Numbered from the stretch's first letter, positions 1 through 11,880 are shown. The stretch: 64,000 nt of DNA from Hsuehochloa calcarea (GCA_036346395.1 CM070599.1:33595232-33659231); one strand, 5' to 3'. Notes: a model not told the origin generated them from the letters alone. Numbers and translations: made by a program.

Positions 1-253
1 TCCAATAGTCACTGCTTTCATTAGTCATTAGAAATATAATTCTGTAAGCTATATGAGACATGTATAGCTGTCTGTAATTACTTATATTTGTATGTTTCAG
101 TGAACATCAATTATTACCAAAAAGTTTTTCCACTGGTTATGCCTACGAACAGCTCAATACTTCTAGGTGCCAGTTGACCTTGTTAACAACAAGAAGACAT
201 CAAAGTTCTCTACTGGCATGATCCAAGGAGGCTAAGAGATGAAAGCAACATAC

Positions 254-3200
254 CAGCAGACAATCCAGCATTGAGTACACCTGATGCAGCAGAGTTTGCA
301 ACAGCATCATAGTGGGTCGTGTCACCTCTAATCTGCAAATCAATTTGAAAGAACTTCAAAATCAAATAGCATCAGGTACTGCTAACTATGAGTTTACAAA
401 GCATGGTCCAAGTAGGTATCACTATGACAACAGCATCACAACTAGTGGGATTAAAAAAATAAATAGGGGAAATACGTAGGAAACTCAGTATTAACAAGCC
501 TTAGGATATTTGATACATGCCTTCCCACAGGTTAGACATTTCACACGGCTATGTTAAAACCAAGAAGATATCAGTAGAAGACTCCAATCTCAACAACAGT
601 TATACAAGTAAAAGCAGGTTGTCAGCAGCATATGGGGGTGTTTGGCATGGCTGCAGCTTTTCTGAAAAGTAGTTTCCAGCTCAGCTGAGCGACTGAGCTG
701 AAGACATTTGATGTTTGGCTGTCTGATTTTTAAGTATGCTAGCTGGAGCTTTCTGAGTTGTAAAATGTCTGAAATGCCTATGAGGCAAATGATGGCTTGT
801 TTGATGCTGTTTAACGACAATTGATGGCAATTAACAACAACTAACGACAATTTACGGTATTTTACGACAACTAACGACAATTCGCACATAAGTAAATCTT
901 AACGATAATTGACGGCAGTCAACGCAATTTTCACAAAGTAAATCTTAACGACAATTAACGCAATTGAAGGCAATTAACGTCAATTGATCTAATTTCATGA
1001 TTACACAAATAATCAATTCAATGATTCATTTATACTAGGAAAAAAAGAAGACGGCAGCGGCAGCAGGAGGAGGGTGGCGCCCGTGCCGGGGGAGGAGGGC
1101 GGTGGCGTCAGCAGAGGAGGAGGGTGACAGCGGTGCCGAGGGAGGAGGAAGGCGGTGGCGACGGCGGTGCCGAGGGAGGAGGAGGGCGGCAGCGGCGCGG
1201 GAAGGCGGAGGAGTGCGGGCAGGCGAGCAGCTAGGGTTAGGGTTAGGGTTCGGGAGGGGGGGTTTGTTCAGTGGCAAGGGGCGGGTAAATAGCCCCCAAC
1301 TCTAGGGGCAATCTCCGAAGGCAATCCCGCCGATGACACGGGAAGCTGCCCCGGGCGGCTTTCGGCTTCCGCACGTTGTAAACAGCTTTCGGTTTCGGCA
1401 AAAGCGGCTGAAGAAAGCCACCTGTTTGGGACGGCTTCTGGCTTTTCCGAGCGAAAAGCCGAAACTGAAGCCGTCCCAAACAAGCCCTATGGCTTATACA
1501 ACTTCTTGTTAGAGCTTTCTCAGTTCGAACTTATTGTTTCAAGCGCATTGTGCAAAAATATACAAGTTTCTTAAACTCTTTTCAGAATTACTCATTTGGC
1601 ACAGTTCATCAGGCTGCATAGTATTGAACTGTATGGGGCTATATGTAATATATCTGGAACCTTAGAGGGTCAACACTACCCTGGGGATATGCTACATGAC
1701 GATTAAAAGCAAAATAAATGTAGAAAAAGATAAACTTTCAAGTATTTCATATGGAGGTGATACCCAGAAAAAAAATCAGCTTACCACAGCCCCAATGCAA
1801 ATAACTGCATCAAACTTTCCAGACTTCCCAAGTTTCTGTGCGGCAACAGGAATTTCAAAGCTACCAGGAACGCTAACAACCTAAACAATAATTTCAATTA
1901 GTGTGAAAATGTTTGTACCAAAGTTTGCTGAACTTTAAAAAAACACACACACTAACTATGCTGATCAGGAGCAAGGTTGTTTGTAATCACGGTGCAGATG
2001 ACGTCTGTGTATATATGGTGCAGTTAATTTATATATGAGACTTGTAACAAAGGTTTTTACACAGAAAGCGTTCCTGTTAAAATGCATACCACGCTAAACA
2101 TTCTGTTAGATAGTAGTTAATTAGCTATTGTTAGACTATTAGTCAAAAGTTACATGTCAAAAGTTCATCTTCATCAAAATTGAAACGTTGATCAAAATGA
2201 TTCATAAACACAAAACCATGAAATGAGATAGCTATCTACAAGTCAATATATAAATTGCATGCATTTTCAAGCAAAGGGCAAGAAGAAAACAATCAATTGG
2301 TCTATACAACATATTAACACAATCAAGGAGCTAAGTCATCCAACAAGAGTGGTTTGCATGGTCAATTGGTCATGGGCAGTACTCATGAAAAAAACATTTT
2401 AATCCCCAACATTAGGACAGAAAGAAAAGAAACATATTTCCCTCACAGTCCACAGGCACATTAGTTATCAACTTGTCATAGTAATGATAACCAGTGAGGT
2501 TCAAGATTACTTGTCAGAAATGTCTGCATTTCAAATATGGCATTCTCATGGCACAAAATAACTTCAGTTTGGCCGGATGAATAAACATGCATACTGTTAT
2601 ATTTTCTTCTTTGATGGAATATCGCTGGAATGTCTCCAGAGCACCCTGAAGTAGCAAGTTCGTCACTATCTCATTGAACCGTGCCACAACCTGCCGGTTA
2701 ATAAGGAACCACAAAGTTAGACAATTAAAAGGAAAATGGTGTGTAACAGGAAAGCAACGGCTTTCCAGTAAAACAGCATCTCATTTAGTAGAAATTAGCA
2801 CTACCACAGGAAATCAATGGTTTTGTTCAGTACAATATCATCAATGCTCCGTCATTTCTAGGCAACCACTAACCACTATTTCTTGACTCGGTGCAATAGC
2901 ACGGAAGCCAACCAGGGGTGAGGACAGTAGCACTCACTCACCACTCCAAACCTGAGCCCCTCAGTGTTGGTCAGCGACCCCATCAGCCGCTGGTGTCCTG
3001 CGGCGGTGGCGGCAACAGCGGGGCGCCGAGAAGCCCGAGCATCTGCGACCAGCACGGCCGGACGAGCTGCACAAATCAAACAAAAAAAATTCAGAAGACG
3101 GACGGCACCAAGAGGAGCAGCAATCGAGATGGTAACAGGCGGGCGCGTACGGGAGGGGCGCGAAGGGAAGGAGACGGCGGCGGCTCTCAGCGCACGCAGA

Positions 3201-3274
3201 GGCGCGTTGGATAGCCGTGGGTAGGAGGAGGAGGGCCTCGCTGCCGTGGATGATGTCGCTGGTGAAGCCGCCAT
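254..3274 (-). CDS. COS1: 6,7-dimethyl-8-ribityllumazine synthase, plastid, 3' end off window
   Basis: Penultimate enzyme of riboflavin synthesis; condenses 5-amino-6-ribitylaminouracil with 3,4-dihydroxy-2-butanone 4-phosphate in plastids. Five minus-strand exons can be placed with GT-AG borders: 3274-3151, 3066-2942, 2690-2595, 1880-1785 and 332-254. They give 173 codons in one frame; the last exon lies beyond base 1. The ATG at 3274 opens a Ser/Ala/Arg-rich transit peptide; the frame upstream has no ATG. Core motifs are visible: [23 protein letters not shown] (about residues 84-92), PGSFEIP (120-126), CIGAV, and [11 protein letters not shown] with the loop histidine at about 154. Residue 118 is Ser where plant homologues usually have Trp. 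Intron 4 holds a TE. Exons 1-3 are duplicated at 9752-10428. The family call is near certain; exon 1 borders are chosen by phase. Confidence 0.93.
635..1487. mobile_element. Non-autonomous TIR element in lumazine synthase intron 4
   Basis: The termini are imperfect inverted repeats: the left end reads GGGGTGTTTGGC and the right end, reverse-complemented, reads GGGCTTGTTTGGG. A possible 4-bp direct repeat TATG (631-634 and 1488-1491) flanks it. It lies between lumazine synthase exons 4 and 5. The interior has two unlike parts: an AT-rich stretch (about 808-1000) with degenerate copies of TTAACGACAATT, and a GC-rich GAGGAGGG/GCGGTGCCGAG repeat (about 1045-1215) followed by AGGGTTAGGGTTAGGG. No transposase is seen. 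The termini resemble hAT-like MITEs of grasses, but the superfamily is unproven. Confidence 0.6.
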
Positions 3275-3409
3275 CGCCGCCGGTGGGTGCACAGGAAGAT
3301 CTGGCTGCTGCTGCTCTACTCTGTCTAGTCGCTAGTGCGGATGTCGAAGACGTTTCTACCCGGTCCAGTGTGTCTTGTGCAAATAGGTACGCTGCGCTGT
3401 GGCATTTTG

Positions 3410-4700
3410 AGTTCGAAACGGATCGAATACGAATTCATATTTTTAAAACGAATACGAATTCGAAGATTCTCGAATACAAATACGAATCGAATGTCGTAAC
3501 GAATACGAATTCGAATCGAATATATACTCAATTCGGTCGAATGCGAATATCCTACAACTTTTACGATAAATCTCAGTAGAACAAATTTATGTAATATGAC
3601 TACAGGTCTACATGAAACACGAGCATCGTAGCAACTTCCGACATAACGGATTGTCGGTTTTACACGTTTAGTCATATGAGCTCCCATCCCAAGTCCCAAC
3701 ACTCTGCAAATCAAGGCACATGCCAACTGCTAAGAGCCTAAGACTAGCCGGCCTGCATGCAGTACTGCTGCTTTGCTTAACATATATAGTTTAACTACCA
3801 TGTACTGCATCCATTCCTCTACGACAGACAGCCAGCCAGCTAAACATCAAAGATCAGTTAATTAGATACCACTAAAAGCTTCCAGCATGGGCCATACATG
3901 GACAAATTAATGATCAGTGTTATGTTTGGATAATAAATCAATCATAAGTCGGCCAATTCCTTGTTGATGCTGACTAAAAGCTTTCATGTCCAAATTATAT
4001 GAGGTGAAATACATGTGTTTATATTTGTAAACAGCAGTGCAAAGAGACCATTTCCATCACATAGACCTTCAGCAAAAATCAATAGAGAATGAAAATCTGA
4101 GATACCCGAAGCACAGTGTGGCGCATACACATGTGGATCAGGTTGGATGTTTCCAGTCATACCAATCCAACTATCCAAGGGGTTGGCTCAGATCTAGAAA
4201 TTTGGAGGTTAATTGAACAGGGGGAGAGGTTGAGGGAGCACGAGGTGCCCACGAAGAGGAGGTTTGGAGCCGAGCCAGAGAACTGGAGATTTTGCACTGG
4301 CAGCTAACCTTTGCGTGAGACGTGCACGCAGGGTCGCCGCTGGCTGTCGAGGACGCCGCCGTGAACGCCGGGTGGCTACTCGTCGAGTCGCCGCCGTGGA
4401 CGGCTAGTCTCCTGGACTCCTGGGGACGCGAATGGGGATTTGGGGAGTGGCCTCGGGCGGCTGGCTCGAGGAGTTGAGGGGCAAGTGGGCAAGTTAGGGC
4501 AGCTGGGGATTAGGCAGCAAGCAGCATGACCGCATGACTGAGTGCATGGTTTCATTTCGCATATCACGTCCGCATTCGTATCGAAAAAGACATATCGTAT
4601 TTGTATTCGTTTTTCATTTGAATATGAATTTTGTCTACTACATTTGCGTTTTCTCGAATACAAATATCAGATAAAACGAATTATCCTTTACTATTTCTTA
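3410..4700. repeat. CGAATACGAAT-rich repeat block (unit 1)
   Basis: The left end (3410-3545) is packed with variants of CGAATACGAATTCGAAT. The right end (4555-4690) has related motifs largely in the opposite orientation (TCGTATTTGTATTCG, CGAATACAAATATC). Between them lie about 900 bp of non-repetitive sequence, including a GC-rich stretch (4190-4520) that resembles a captured gene start. The design suggests a non-autonomous element with subterminal repeats, possibly hAT-like. No exact ends or target duplication could be fixed, and no coding function is recognised. Confidence 0.4.
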
Positions 4701-4737
4701 TCCCTAGTGACATTTTGGTCAAATAACTACATTTTTT

Positions 4738-4915
4738 AGGTTGTATACGCCTTGCCGACGTTGTCACCAGCATTAACTCCCGTTTAGAATGTTACGCCTT
4801 GCTGACTCTTTAGGTTGTATACGCCTTGCCGACGTTGTCATCAGCATTAACTCCCGTTTAGAATGTTACGCCTTGCTGACGTTGTCACCAACATTGACTC
4901 CCGTTTAGAATGTTA
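4738..4915. repeat. Short tandem repeat, about 3 units (unit 1)
   Basis: Three imperfect copies of a module containing ACGCCTTGCCGACGTTGTC, CAGCATTAACTCCCGTTTAG and AATGTTACGCC. Spacing is about 50-80 bp with one partial linker. The equivalent array in unit 2 is at 11881-12048 and has lost part of one linker, so the array has changed since the duplication. Confidence 0.8.
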
Positions 4916-5279
4916 AATTCACGTGAAATTATTGCAAAATTTATACGAGATTCCTGTCTTCCAAGCAAAATCTTAAATCTGATTAATGGTGAAATTAAGA
5001 TGGCATAGGCCAGTTTGGAAGTGCGAATCTTAACGTTTGTACAAGATTTATCATGCTGCCTAAAAATTCTTGCAAGATTCTAGCGTTACAATCAACCATG
5101 CTCTGTGCACGTATTGAGCACGGTGACCTTTTATTTTGTTTTTTTTTTGTCATGAAAAAATATCCTTAGAACACAGAAGATTCACAGGAAACAGTGCAAC
5201 TCAAGCTTAACAAATTCCCATAGCAAGGGCACAGCCGATGGTGTGATCCTCGTCCCTCCGTCTAATGGGTTACTTTAGA

Positions 5280-6675
5280 GCTGCCTTCGGTAGAATTTTT
5301 TTTATTTAATATTTTAAACTTAGCCCCCCGCTATTTTTATTTCCAATTCTGACCTTTTTTGGTTACGTTATTACCTGTGGTATGATCAAAATGTACTGTC
5401 AAGGCACCTATCGCGGCGTGACTTAAGCTGCCACACAAACCCTCGTCTGCGCGTCGTGCCAGCGTGGAGGGTTTACGTGGCCTTTGTCACGCCCGCACCC
5501 ATAGCGTGACAAGCATCATATGTCACGTCATTAAAGTTGGCGTGACAAGTATGAATTTTTTATTTTGCCTAGGTAATTGAATTTGGATTTCTAAATTATG
5601 AATTGAGGAATGGTTTACAATATGATTTCTAAACAAAACTTTGGTAATATCCAAGTGCAAACAAGATGCATCAAAAGTTTGTAAAGTTTCACATTTTCAT
5701 TCGATGGAACTGCCACACAAAATTTAGGATGTTATACATTGATAGATTACACTCAGATCTGACTTACTTCAATTCGTCTTTCATGCACCATAAAACCCAC
5801 AAACTACCTTGCTAAAAAAAGTAAGATTCTTTATCGGGTCATAAAACCCCACTTTTTGAAGATCTCTTCCTTCTTTTGGAGATCGGGCATCAATTGAAAT
5901 GATTCGATACATAGTTTACTGGGATAGATAAGGCACAAGTATGTGTACTGTGTGGTACAACATGAGGCATAAGGATAGACATATTGTAGGCACCGCTGAT
6001 CAAAGATGCGTAGTTGTGAAAGGCGTGAAGGCTGTTGTCTCGTGTCGAGCTTTTGAGGTAAGGTAACATACATGCATTCGTGGATAAATATTTTTGTATC
6101 ATTCATTTTCACATCGTTACGTTTGGATTATTCATTTTCAGATCGTCACAAAATCTATTTTTTTAACGAATCTTGGAGATTAGAAATGTACTCGTGTTGA
6201 TGAAATCTTTTGACAGAAGGTAAAGTGCGAGGCACGGAACCAGAAATACATTAGAATCTGCAGACATAAGCACGTTACACATGGTCACATGGCATAATAG
6301 TTCGGCTAATTGCGGTGGAATAAATGAAAATTTTTGTAGGTAATACATTTAGCAAATCTTGTTTGTAGGTCGTTAATTTTTTTGGAAATTAAATGGTGGT
6401 GACAAGGTTGGTTGGTTCGTTTGTGATTTTTGTAGAATCTCAAGGGTACAAAATCTATTAGACTCGCAATAATATTTTGTGATCATCGTATGTTGTTGTA
6501 GTCCAGTAAATTTCTGTAGAATTTTGTGAGGACGATTGATGTAGCAATGATTCGTAAGTAGGAAGTTAAGTGATATTGCGATGTACTAGGGAGTTCATAC
6601 ACGGTGGAGAACTTTGGAGAAATGGTGCAACGATAACAACACGATAGTTGATCCGACAAGGGGGTTACATGACAC
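5280..6675. mobile_element. Left terminal part of TE1 (unit 1 copy, truncated)
   Basis: The stretch 5285-5560 is the inverted counterpart, with moderate identity, of 21640-21935. It contains GTCACGCC and GCGTGACAAG motifs and an AAACTTAA/TTAAGTTT-bearing A/T-rich end. TE1 interior sequence continues to 6675, where solo LTR A is inserted. In unit 1 the right half of TE1 is missing because the duplication breakpoint (9376) cuts it. No transposase-like frame is recognised here. Confidence 0.5.
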
Positions 6676-9329
6676 TGTAAGATCGAGATGGCCGACTAGA
6701 GGGGGTGAATAGGCGGTTTTAAAAAAATTTCGCGCTAAACCAATATATAAATGCAGAAGCTAATAACGAATTAGTTTTGCACAATTAAAACCTAAATCAA
6801 TTAGGCTCAACTAAGTGCACCAACAATACAAGAGAGCAATCATACAATGATATATAAGCAATTAAAGCATGTAATGTAAATTGATCAAAGTACAGCACAA
6901 ATAAAAATAAGATGACACGATTATGTTTTACCATGATGTTCGGAGACTTGCCGGTTTACCCTAATCCACGTTGAGGTAAGCCTAACCACGTTGGACCGGC
7001 TCCACTAATTAAACCAACACCTCTGAGGTAAGTCCAACACTTGGACCGGTTCCAAACCGAACCAACACCTCACTCCACTAAGGTTGCTCTTCCTCCACTC
7101 CGGAGATGGCGAGCACCAAACCACTCACAACCACACCGGGTCTTCTCACAAACTTCTTGAGAAGATCACCGGGCACCACGCCTCCACGCCGTCTAGGTGT
7201 CGGCAAACACCAAGAGTAACAAGACTCGACATTCACTTGAACTAATCAGGTGTCAACGCTCAAGTGGATACACAATCCACTACCTAAGGCAACATATGCA
7301 CTTAGGGTTTACTCTCCAAGCTCACCAAGTGCAACACATGCACATAAGAGAGGAGAGGCTTGCTCTTAGCTCAAAGGATTGAGTATATCACTCATAAGAA
7401 CACCAGCAACCACTCCCAACCGGCCAAGGTGGCTATATATAGCCCACACACAAAAACTAGCCGTTGGGAGACAAACCCCTGAAAAATCAGGGAAATCGGA
7501 AGTTCCGCCATTCAAAGTCCTAACTTCGCACCTCAAATGACAAGTACAATAACGACTATATCAGACGAGAAACTAGCCATTGAAAATTGAGAGCGGAACT
7601 TCCGCCAACCAAAATGTGGAAGTTCCGCACATATCATTGCGGAACTACCGCACTTCCAGAAATTTGGCTAAGTCCCAAAAGGGGTGCTCTCTGAAAAAAA
7701 AAACGTTCCGCCAAATTTTCAGAGCTACCGATAATCGGAAGTTCCTCCCATTACATTGTGGAACTACCTATAATAGGAAGTTACACCCATCACATTGCGG
7801 AACTACCGATAATCCTGACAAACACAGCAATGGCTTTTTCAACAACTTCAATTGCAAAACACATTTACCAATTGATAAGCCATGCCGACAAGGATCAATA
7901 GCAAGATTCCTAACAAGTTGCAAAACACATTTGCCAACTTTTAGAATCATACCACAAGGAAAAAAGGTACATGGACTTACACCATTTGCAAAACACATTT
8001 GCAGACTTAAGTCACATGCTACAAGAAAACAAATATGAGCATCAACTATTTGCAAAACACATTCGCAAATAACAGCATCATACCACAAGGCTAAGGTGCA
8101 TGGACTTCAACCATTTGCAAAACACATTTGCAAAATATAGTCTCATGCTACAAAGATAAAATGCATGAGCATCAATCATTTGCAAAACACATTCGCAAAT
8201 AATAGCTCCATGCATAGATGAGCTAGAGCAAACATAATGAGCTATCAACACATGACTAACTCAAACTACTAGTTAAGACCCCTCTTAATAGTACGGCAAT
8301 CCTATACTAGCAATCTGGTCTATCAACCAAACACCGAGACCGGTAAAAGACTAGGAACTCATCCTTAGCCATATCTAGTCATACATTTGCCTTGCACTAT
8401 CTTGAAGCTTGATGACGCACACCATCACTTCAAGTCCGGGTCAATTACTTGACATGCATCAACTTATGATGCACTCTTGACTTGATGATCAACTCATGAT
8501 CATCTCTTCTTCTTGAACATCATCGACACACGGTGATTTTTTTTTTCTTCAAGCTCTTCACACACATCAACGCATGATGCATCCTTTTCTTGAATCTTGA
8601 ATTGATGATCAACTCATGATCATCCCAAGTCTTCATTATCCTGGAACATAACCTATATATCAAACTCATAAAAAATGTTACTTCCACAATATGATCATCA
8701 TTAATTACCACACCATACCATTAACTCATAATGGTGGGACAAGATACTCAATATTTTCCTCTTTGGTAATTGATGATTACCATTTCAATTGCACATAAAT
8801 TGAATTGATAATTGTAACAATATGAGTGTATATATAAAAACTACACAAGTCATATATATATATATACTCACAATGTGTGTGTGTGTGTGTGTGTATGTGA
8901 GAACTACACAAATTCTACATACTCAAATCATGAATATACAAAACTACACAAGCTTTGTATACTCAATCGGATATATTTTCAAAGTAAAGATCCCAAAATG
9001 TGTGGAAAATGGAATATGGATCAATACTAATGAAACCACAAAATATAGCGTGAGCTCCCCCTAAATGTGTGCATACACAAATGTGTAATAAGATCATATG
9101 CACATATTCAAGTTTAACTTATGGTTGAGTTCAACCTATATTTTAGATCCGAGGAATGCAACAATATATAAGATTAAGATGTCGATTGCATACCTCGTTG
9201 AATTTCACCTTTATATCCAAATGAGACTACACAAAATAATACTAGACAAAAGAGTTAGTCTCATATTTAGATTTGTCATTAATCACCAAAATATTCCATT
9301 AACTCATAATGGCGGGTCTAGATCCTTCA
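6676..9329 (+). mobile_element. Solo LTR A (long-LTR retrotransposon), unit 1
   Basis: Starts TGTAAGATCGAGATGGCC and ends TAGATCCTTCA (TG...CA). Near-matching 5-bp flanks GACAC (6671-6675) and AACAC (9330-9334) suggest a target duplication with one mutation. There is no internal domain, PBS or PPT, so it is a solo LTR. It carries repeated CGGAA/TTCCG blocks (7490-7810), six TTTGCAAAACACATTTGC-type repeats (7850-8200), and CATCAACACATGATG-type repeats (8410-8600). Copies A' (13805-16468), B (16609-19348, inverted) and C (56243-59881) belong to the same family. The length suggests a SIRE/Maximus-like Copia LTR, but the lineage is not shown by the sequence. Confidence 0.7.
8852..8897. repeat. 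(TA)n and (GT)n microsatellites
   Basis: A 15-base AT run at 8852-8866 is followed by a GT run at about 8875-8892. The homologous site in unit 2 (15981-16039) is expanded and fused, giving a direct measure of microsatellite change since the duplication. Confidence 0.9.
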
Positions 9330-9751
9330 AACACGCAGGCTAACGAACTAAGGACGGTACATGTATGTCTTTAGGTGAAATGAGATAGCTATCTACAAGT
9401 CAATATATAAATTGCATGCATTTTCAAGCAAAGGGCAAGAAGAAAACAATCAATTGGTCTATACAACATATTAACACAATCAAGGAGCTAAGTCATCCAA
9501 CAAGAGTGGTTTGCATGGTCAATTGGTCATGGGCAGTACTCATGAAAAAAACATTTTAATCCCCAACATTAGGACAGAAAGAAAAGAAACATATTTCCCT
9601 CACAGTCCACAGGCACATTAGTTATCAACTTGTCATAGTAATGATAACCAGTGAGGTTCAAGATTACTTGTCAGAAATGTCTGCATTTCAAATATGGCAT
9701 TCTCATGGCACAAAATAACTTCAGTTTGGCCGGATGAATAAAGATGCATAC

Positions 9752-10428
9752 TGTTATATTTTCTTCTTTGATGGAATATCGCTGGAATGTCTCCAGAGCA
9801 CCCTGAAGTAGCAAGTTCGTCACTATCTCATTGAACCGTGCCACAACCTGCCGGTTAATAAGGAACCACAAAGTTAGACAATTAAAAGGAAAATGGTGTG
9901 TAACAGGAAAGCAACGGCTTTCCAGTAAAACAGCATCTCATTTAGTAGAAATTAGCACTACCACAGGAAATCAATGGTTTTGTTCAGTACAATATCATCA
10001 ATGCTCCGTCATTTCTAGGCAACCACTAACCACTATTTCTTGACTCGTGCAATAGCACGGAAGCCAACCAGGGTGAGGACAGTAGCACTCACTCACCACT
10101 CCAAACCTGAGCCCCTCAGTGTTGGTCAGCGACCCCATCAGCCGCTGGTGTCCTGCGGCGGTGGCGGCAACAGCGGGGCGCCGAGAAGCCCGAGCATCTG
10201 CGACCAGCACGGCCGGACGAGCTGCACAAATCAAACGAAAAAAATTCAGAAGACGGACGGCACCAAGAGGAGCAGCAATCGAGATGGTAACAGGCGGGCG
10301 CGTACGGGAGGGGCGCGAAGGGAAGGAGACGGCGGCGGTCTCAGCGCACGCAGAGGCGCGTTGGATAGCCGTGGGTAGGAGGAGGAGGGCCTCGCTGCCG
10401 TGGATGATGTCGCTGGTGAAGCCGCCAT
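9752..10428 (-). pseudogene. Truncated lumazine synthase copy (exons 1-3 only)
   Basis: Copy of the lumazine synthase 5' part in unit 2, with exons at 10428-10306, 10221-10097 and 9847-9752. Exons 2 and 3 are essentially identical to those of the full gene and keep their splice sites. Exon 1 is 123 nt instead of 124: one base is missing in the GGCGG run near 10340, so the ATG frame no longer enters exon 2 correctly. Exons 4 onward are absent; downstream of exon 3 transcription would run into unit 1. It therefore cannot encode lumazine synthase, but it retains the same promoter region as the real gene. An alternative is that the one-base difference is a sequencing error. Confidence 0.9.
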
Positions 10429-10563
10429 CGCCGCCGGTGGGTGCACAGGAAGATCTGGCTGCTGCTGCTCTACTCTGTCTAGTCGCTAGTGCGGATGTCG
10501 AAGACGTTTCTACCCGGTCCAGTGTGTCTTGTGCAAATAGGTACGCTGCGCTGTGGCATTTTG

Positions 10564-11840
10564 AGTTCGAAACGGATCGAATACGAATTCATATTTTTAA
10601 AACGAATACAATTCAAGATTCTCGAATACAAATACGAATCGAATGTCGAACGAATACGAATTCGAATCGAATATATACTCAATTCGGTCGAATGCGAATA
10701 TCCTACAACTTTACGATAAATCTCAGTAGAACAAATTTATGTAATATGACTACAGGTCTACATGAAACACGAGCATCGTAGCAACTTCCGACATAACGGA
10801 TTGTCGGTTTTACACGTTTAGTCATATGAGCTCCCATCCCAAGTCCCAACACCCTGCAAATCAAGGCACATGCCAACTGCTAAGAGCCTAAGACTAGCCG
10901 GCCTGCATGCAGTACTGCTGCTTTGCTTAACATATATAGTTTAACTACCATGTACTGCATCCATTCCTCTACGACAGACAGCCAGCCAGCTAAACATCAA
11001 AGATCAGTTAATTAGATACCACTAAAAGCTTCCAGCATGGGCCATACATGGACAAATGAATGATCAGTGTTATGTTTGGATAATAAATCAATCATAAGTC
11101 GGCCAATTCCTTGTTGATGCTGACTAAAAGCTTTCATGTCCAAATTATATGAGGTGAAATACATGTGTTTATATTTGTAAACAGCAGTGCAAAGAGACCA
11201 TTTCCATCACATAGACCTTCAGCAAAAATCAATAGAGAATGAAAATCTGAGATACCCGAAGCACAGTGTGGCGCATACACATGTGGATCAGGTTGGATGT
11301 TTCCAGTCATACCAATCCAAGGGGTTGGCTCAGATCTAGAAATTTGGAGGTTAATTGAACGGGGGGAGAGGTTGAGGGAGCACGAGGTGCCCACGAAGAG
11401 GAGGTTTGGAGCCGAGCCAGAGAACTGGAGATTTTGCACTGGCAGCTAACCTTTGCGTGAGACGTGCACGCAGGGTCGCCGCTGGCTGTCGAGGACGCCG
11501 CCGTGAACGCCGGGTGGCTGCTCGTCGAGTCGCCGCCGTGGGCGGCTAGTCTCCTGGACTCCTGGGGACGCGAATGGGGATTTGGGGAGTGGCCTCGGGC
11601 GGCTGGCTCGAGGAGTTGAGGGGCAAGTGGGCAAGTTAGGGCAGCTGGGGATTAGGCAGCAAGCAGCATGACCGCATGACTGAGTGCATGGTTTCATTTC
11701 GCATATCACGTCCGCATTCGTATCGAAAAAGACATATCGTATTTGTATTCGTTTTTCATTTGAATATGAATTTTATCTACTACATTTGCGTTTTCTCGAT
11801 TACAAATATCAGATAAAACAGATTATTCTTTACTATTTCT
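10564..11840. repeat. CGAATACGAAT-rich repeat block (unit 2)
   Basis: Unit 2 equivalent of 3410-4700. It has several single-base deletions in the CGAATACGAAT run (about 10605-10720) and a short deletion near 11320. Confidence 0.4.
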
Positions 11841-11880
11841 CATCCCTAGTGATATTTTGGTCAAATAACTACATTTTTTA

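Larger units (their letters stand above)
2220..9376 (+). repeat. Tandem segmental duplication, unit 1 (7157 bp)
   Basis: This block is repeated directly and immediately downstream at 9377-16515. Unit 1 starts GAAATGAGATAGC inside lumazine synthase intron 3 and ends TGTCTTTAGGT at 9376, where the same GAAATGAGATAGC resumes. It contains lumazine synthase exons 1-3 and promoter, a CGAATACGAAT-rich block, a short tandem repeat, the left part of TE1 and solo LTR A. Because the flanking exons 4-5 lie left of it, unit 1 supplies the 5' part of the complete gene. Confidence 0.95.

Noticed and set aside
1232..1252. Telomere-like run AGGGTTAGGGTTAGGG
   Set aside because: Only about three units of six bases, while plant telomeres use TTTAGGG. 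It is better read as part of a 5'-leader-like segment inside a TE.
1035..1305. Open frames on both strands in the GC-rich block
   Set aside because: They come from GAGGAGGG/GCGG repeats lacking TAA/TGA/TAG; no domain and no splice context.
7580..8038. 152-residue plus-strand frame (and the similar 149-residue frame in unit 2)
   Set aside because: Lies wholly in LTR repeat modules; translation is repeat-derived with no domain.
7850..8200. CRISPR-like array (regular TTTGCAAAACACATTTGC repeats)
   Set aside because: Plant LTR interior; repeats are imperfect and the intervening sequences are themselves related, so these are degenerate tandem repeats.
6676..9329. Helitron interpretation of the A/B/C repeat family
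   Set aside because: A hairpin CCATTA-ACTCA-TAATGG followed by CTAG near the 3' end suggested it. However the same hairpin occurs internally, there is no A/T insertion dinucleotide, and 5-bp flanking repeats (exact CCAGC for B) support solo LTRs.
9671..9871. Second complete lumazine synthase gene
   Set aside because: Exons 4 onward are absent from unit 2 and exon 1 is frameshifted, so it is listed as a pseudogene.
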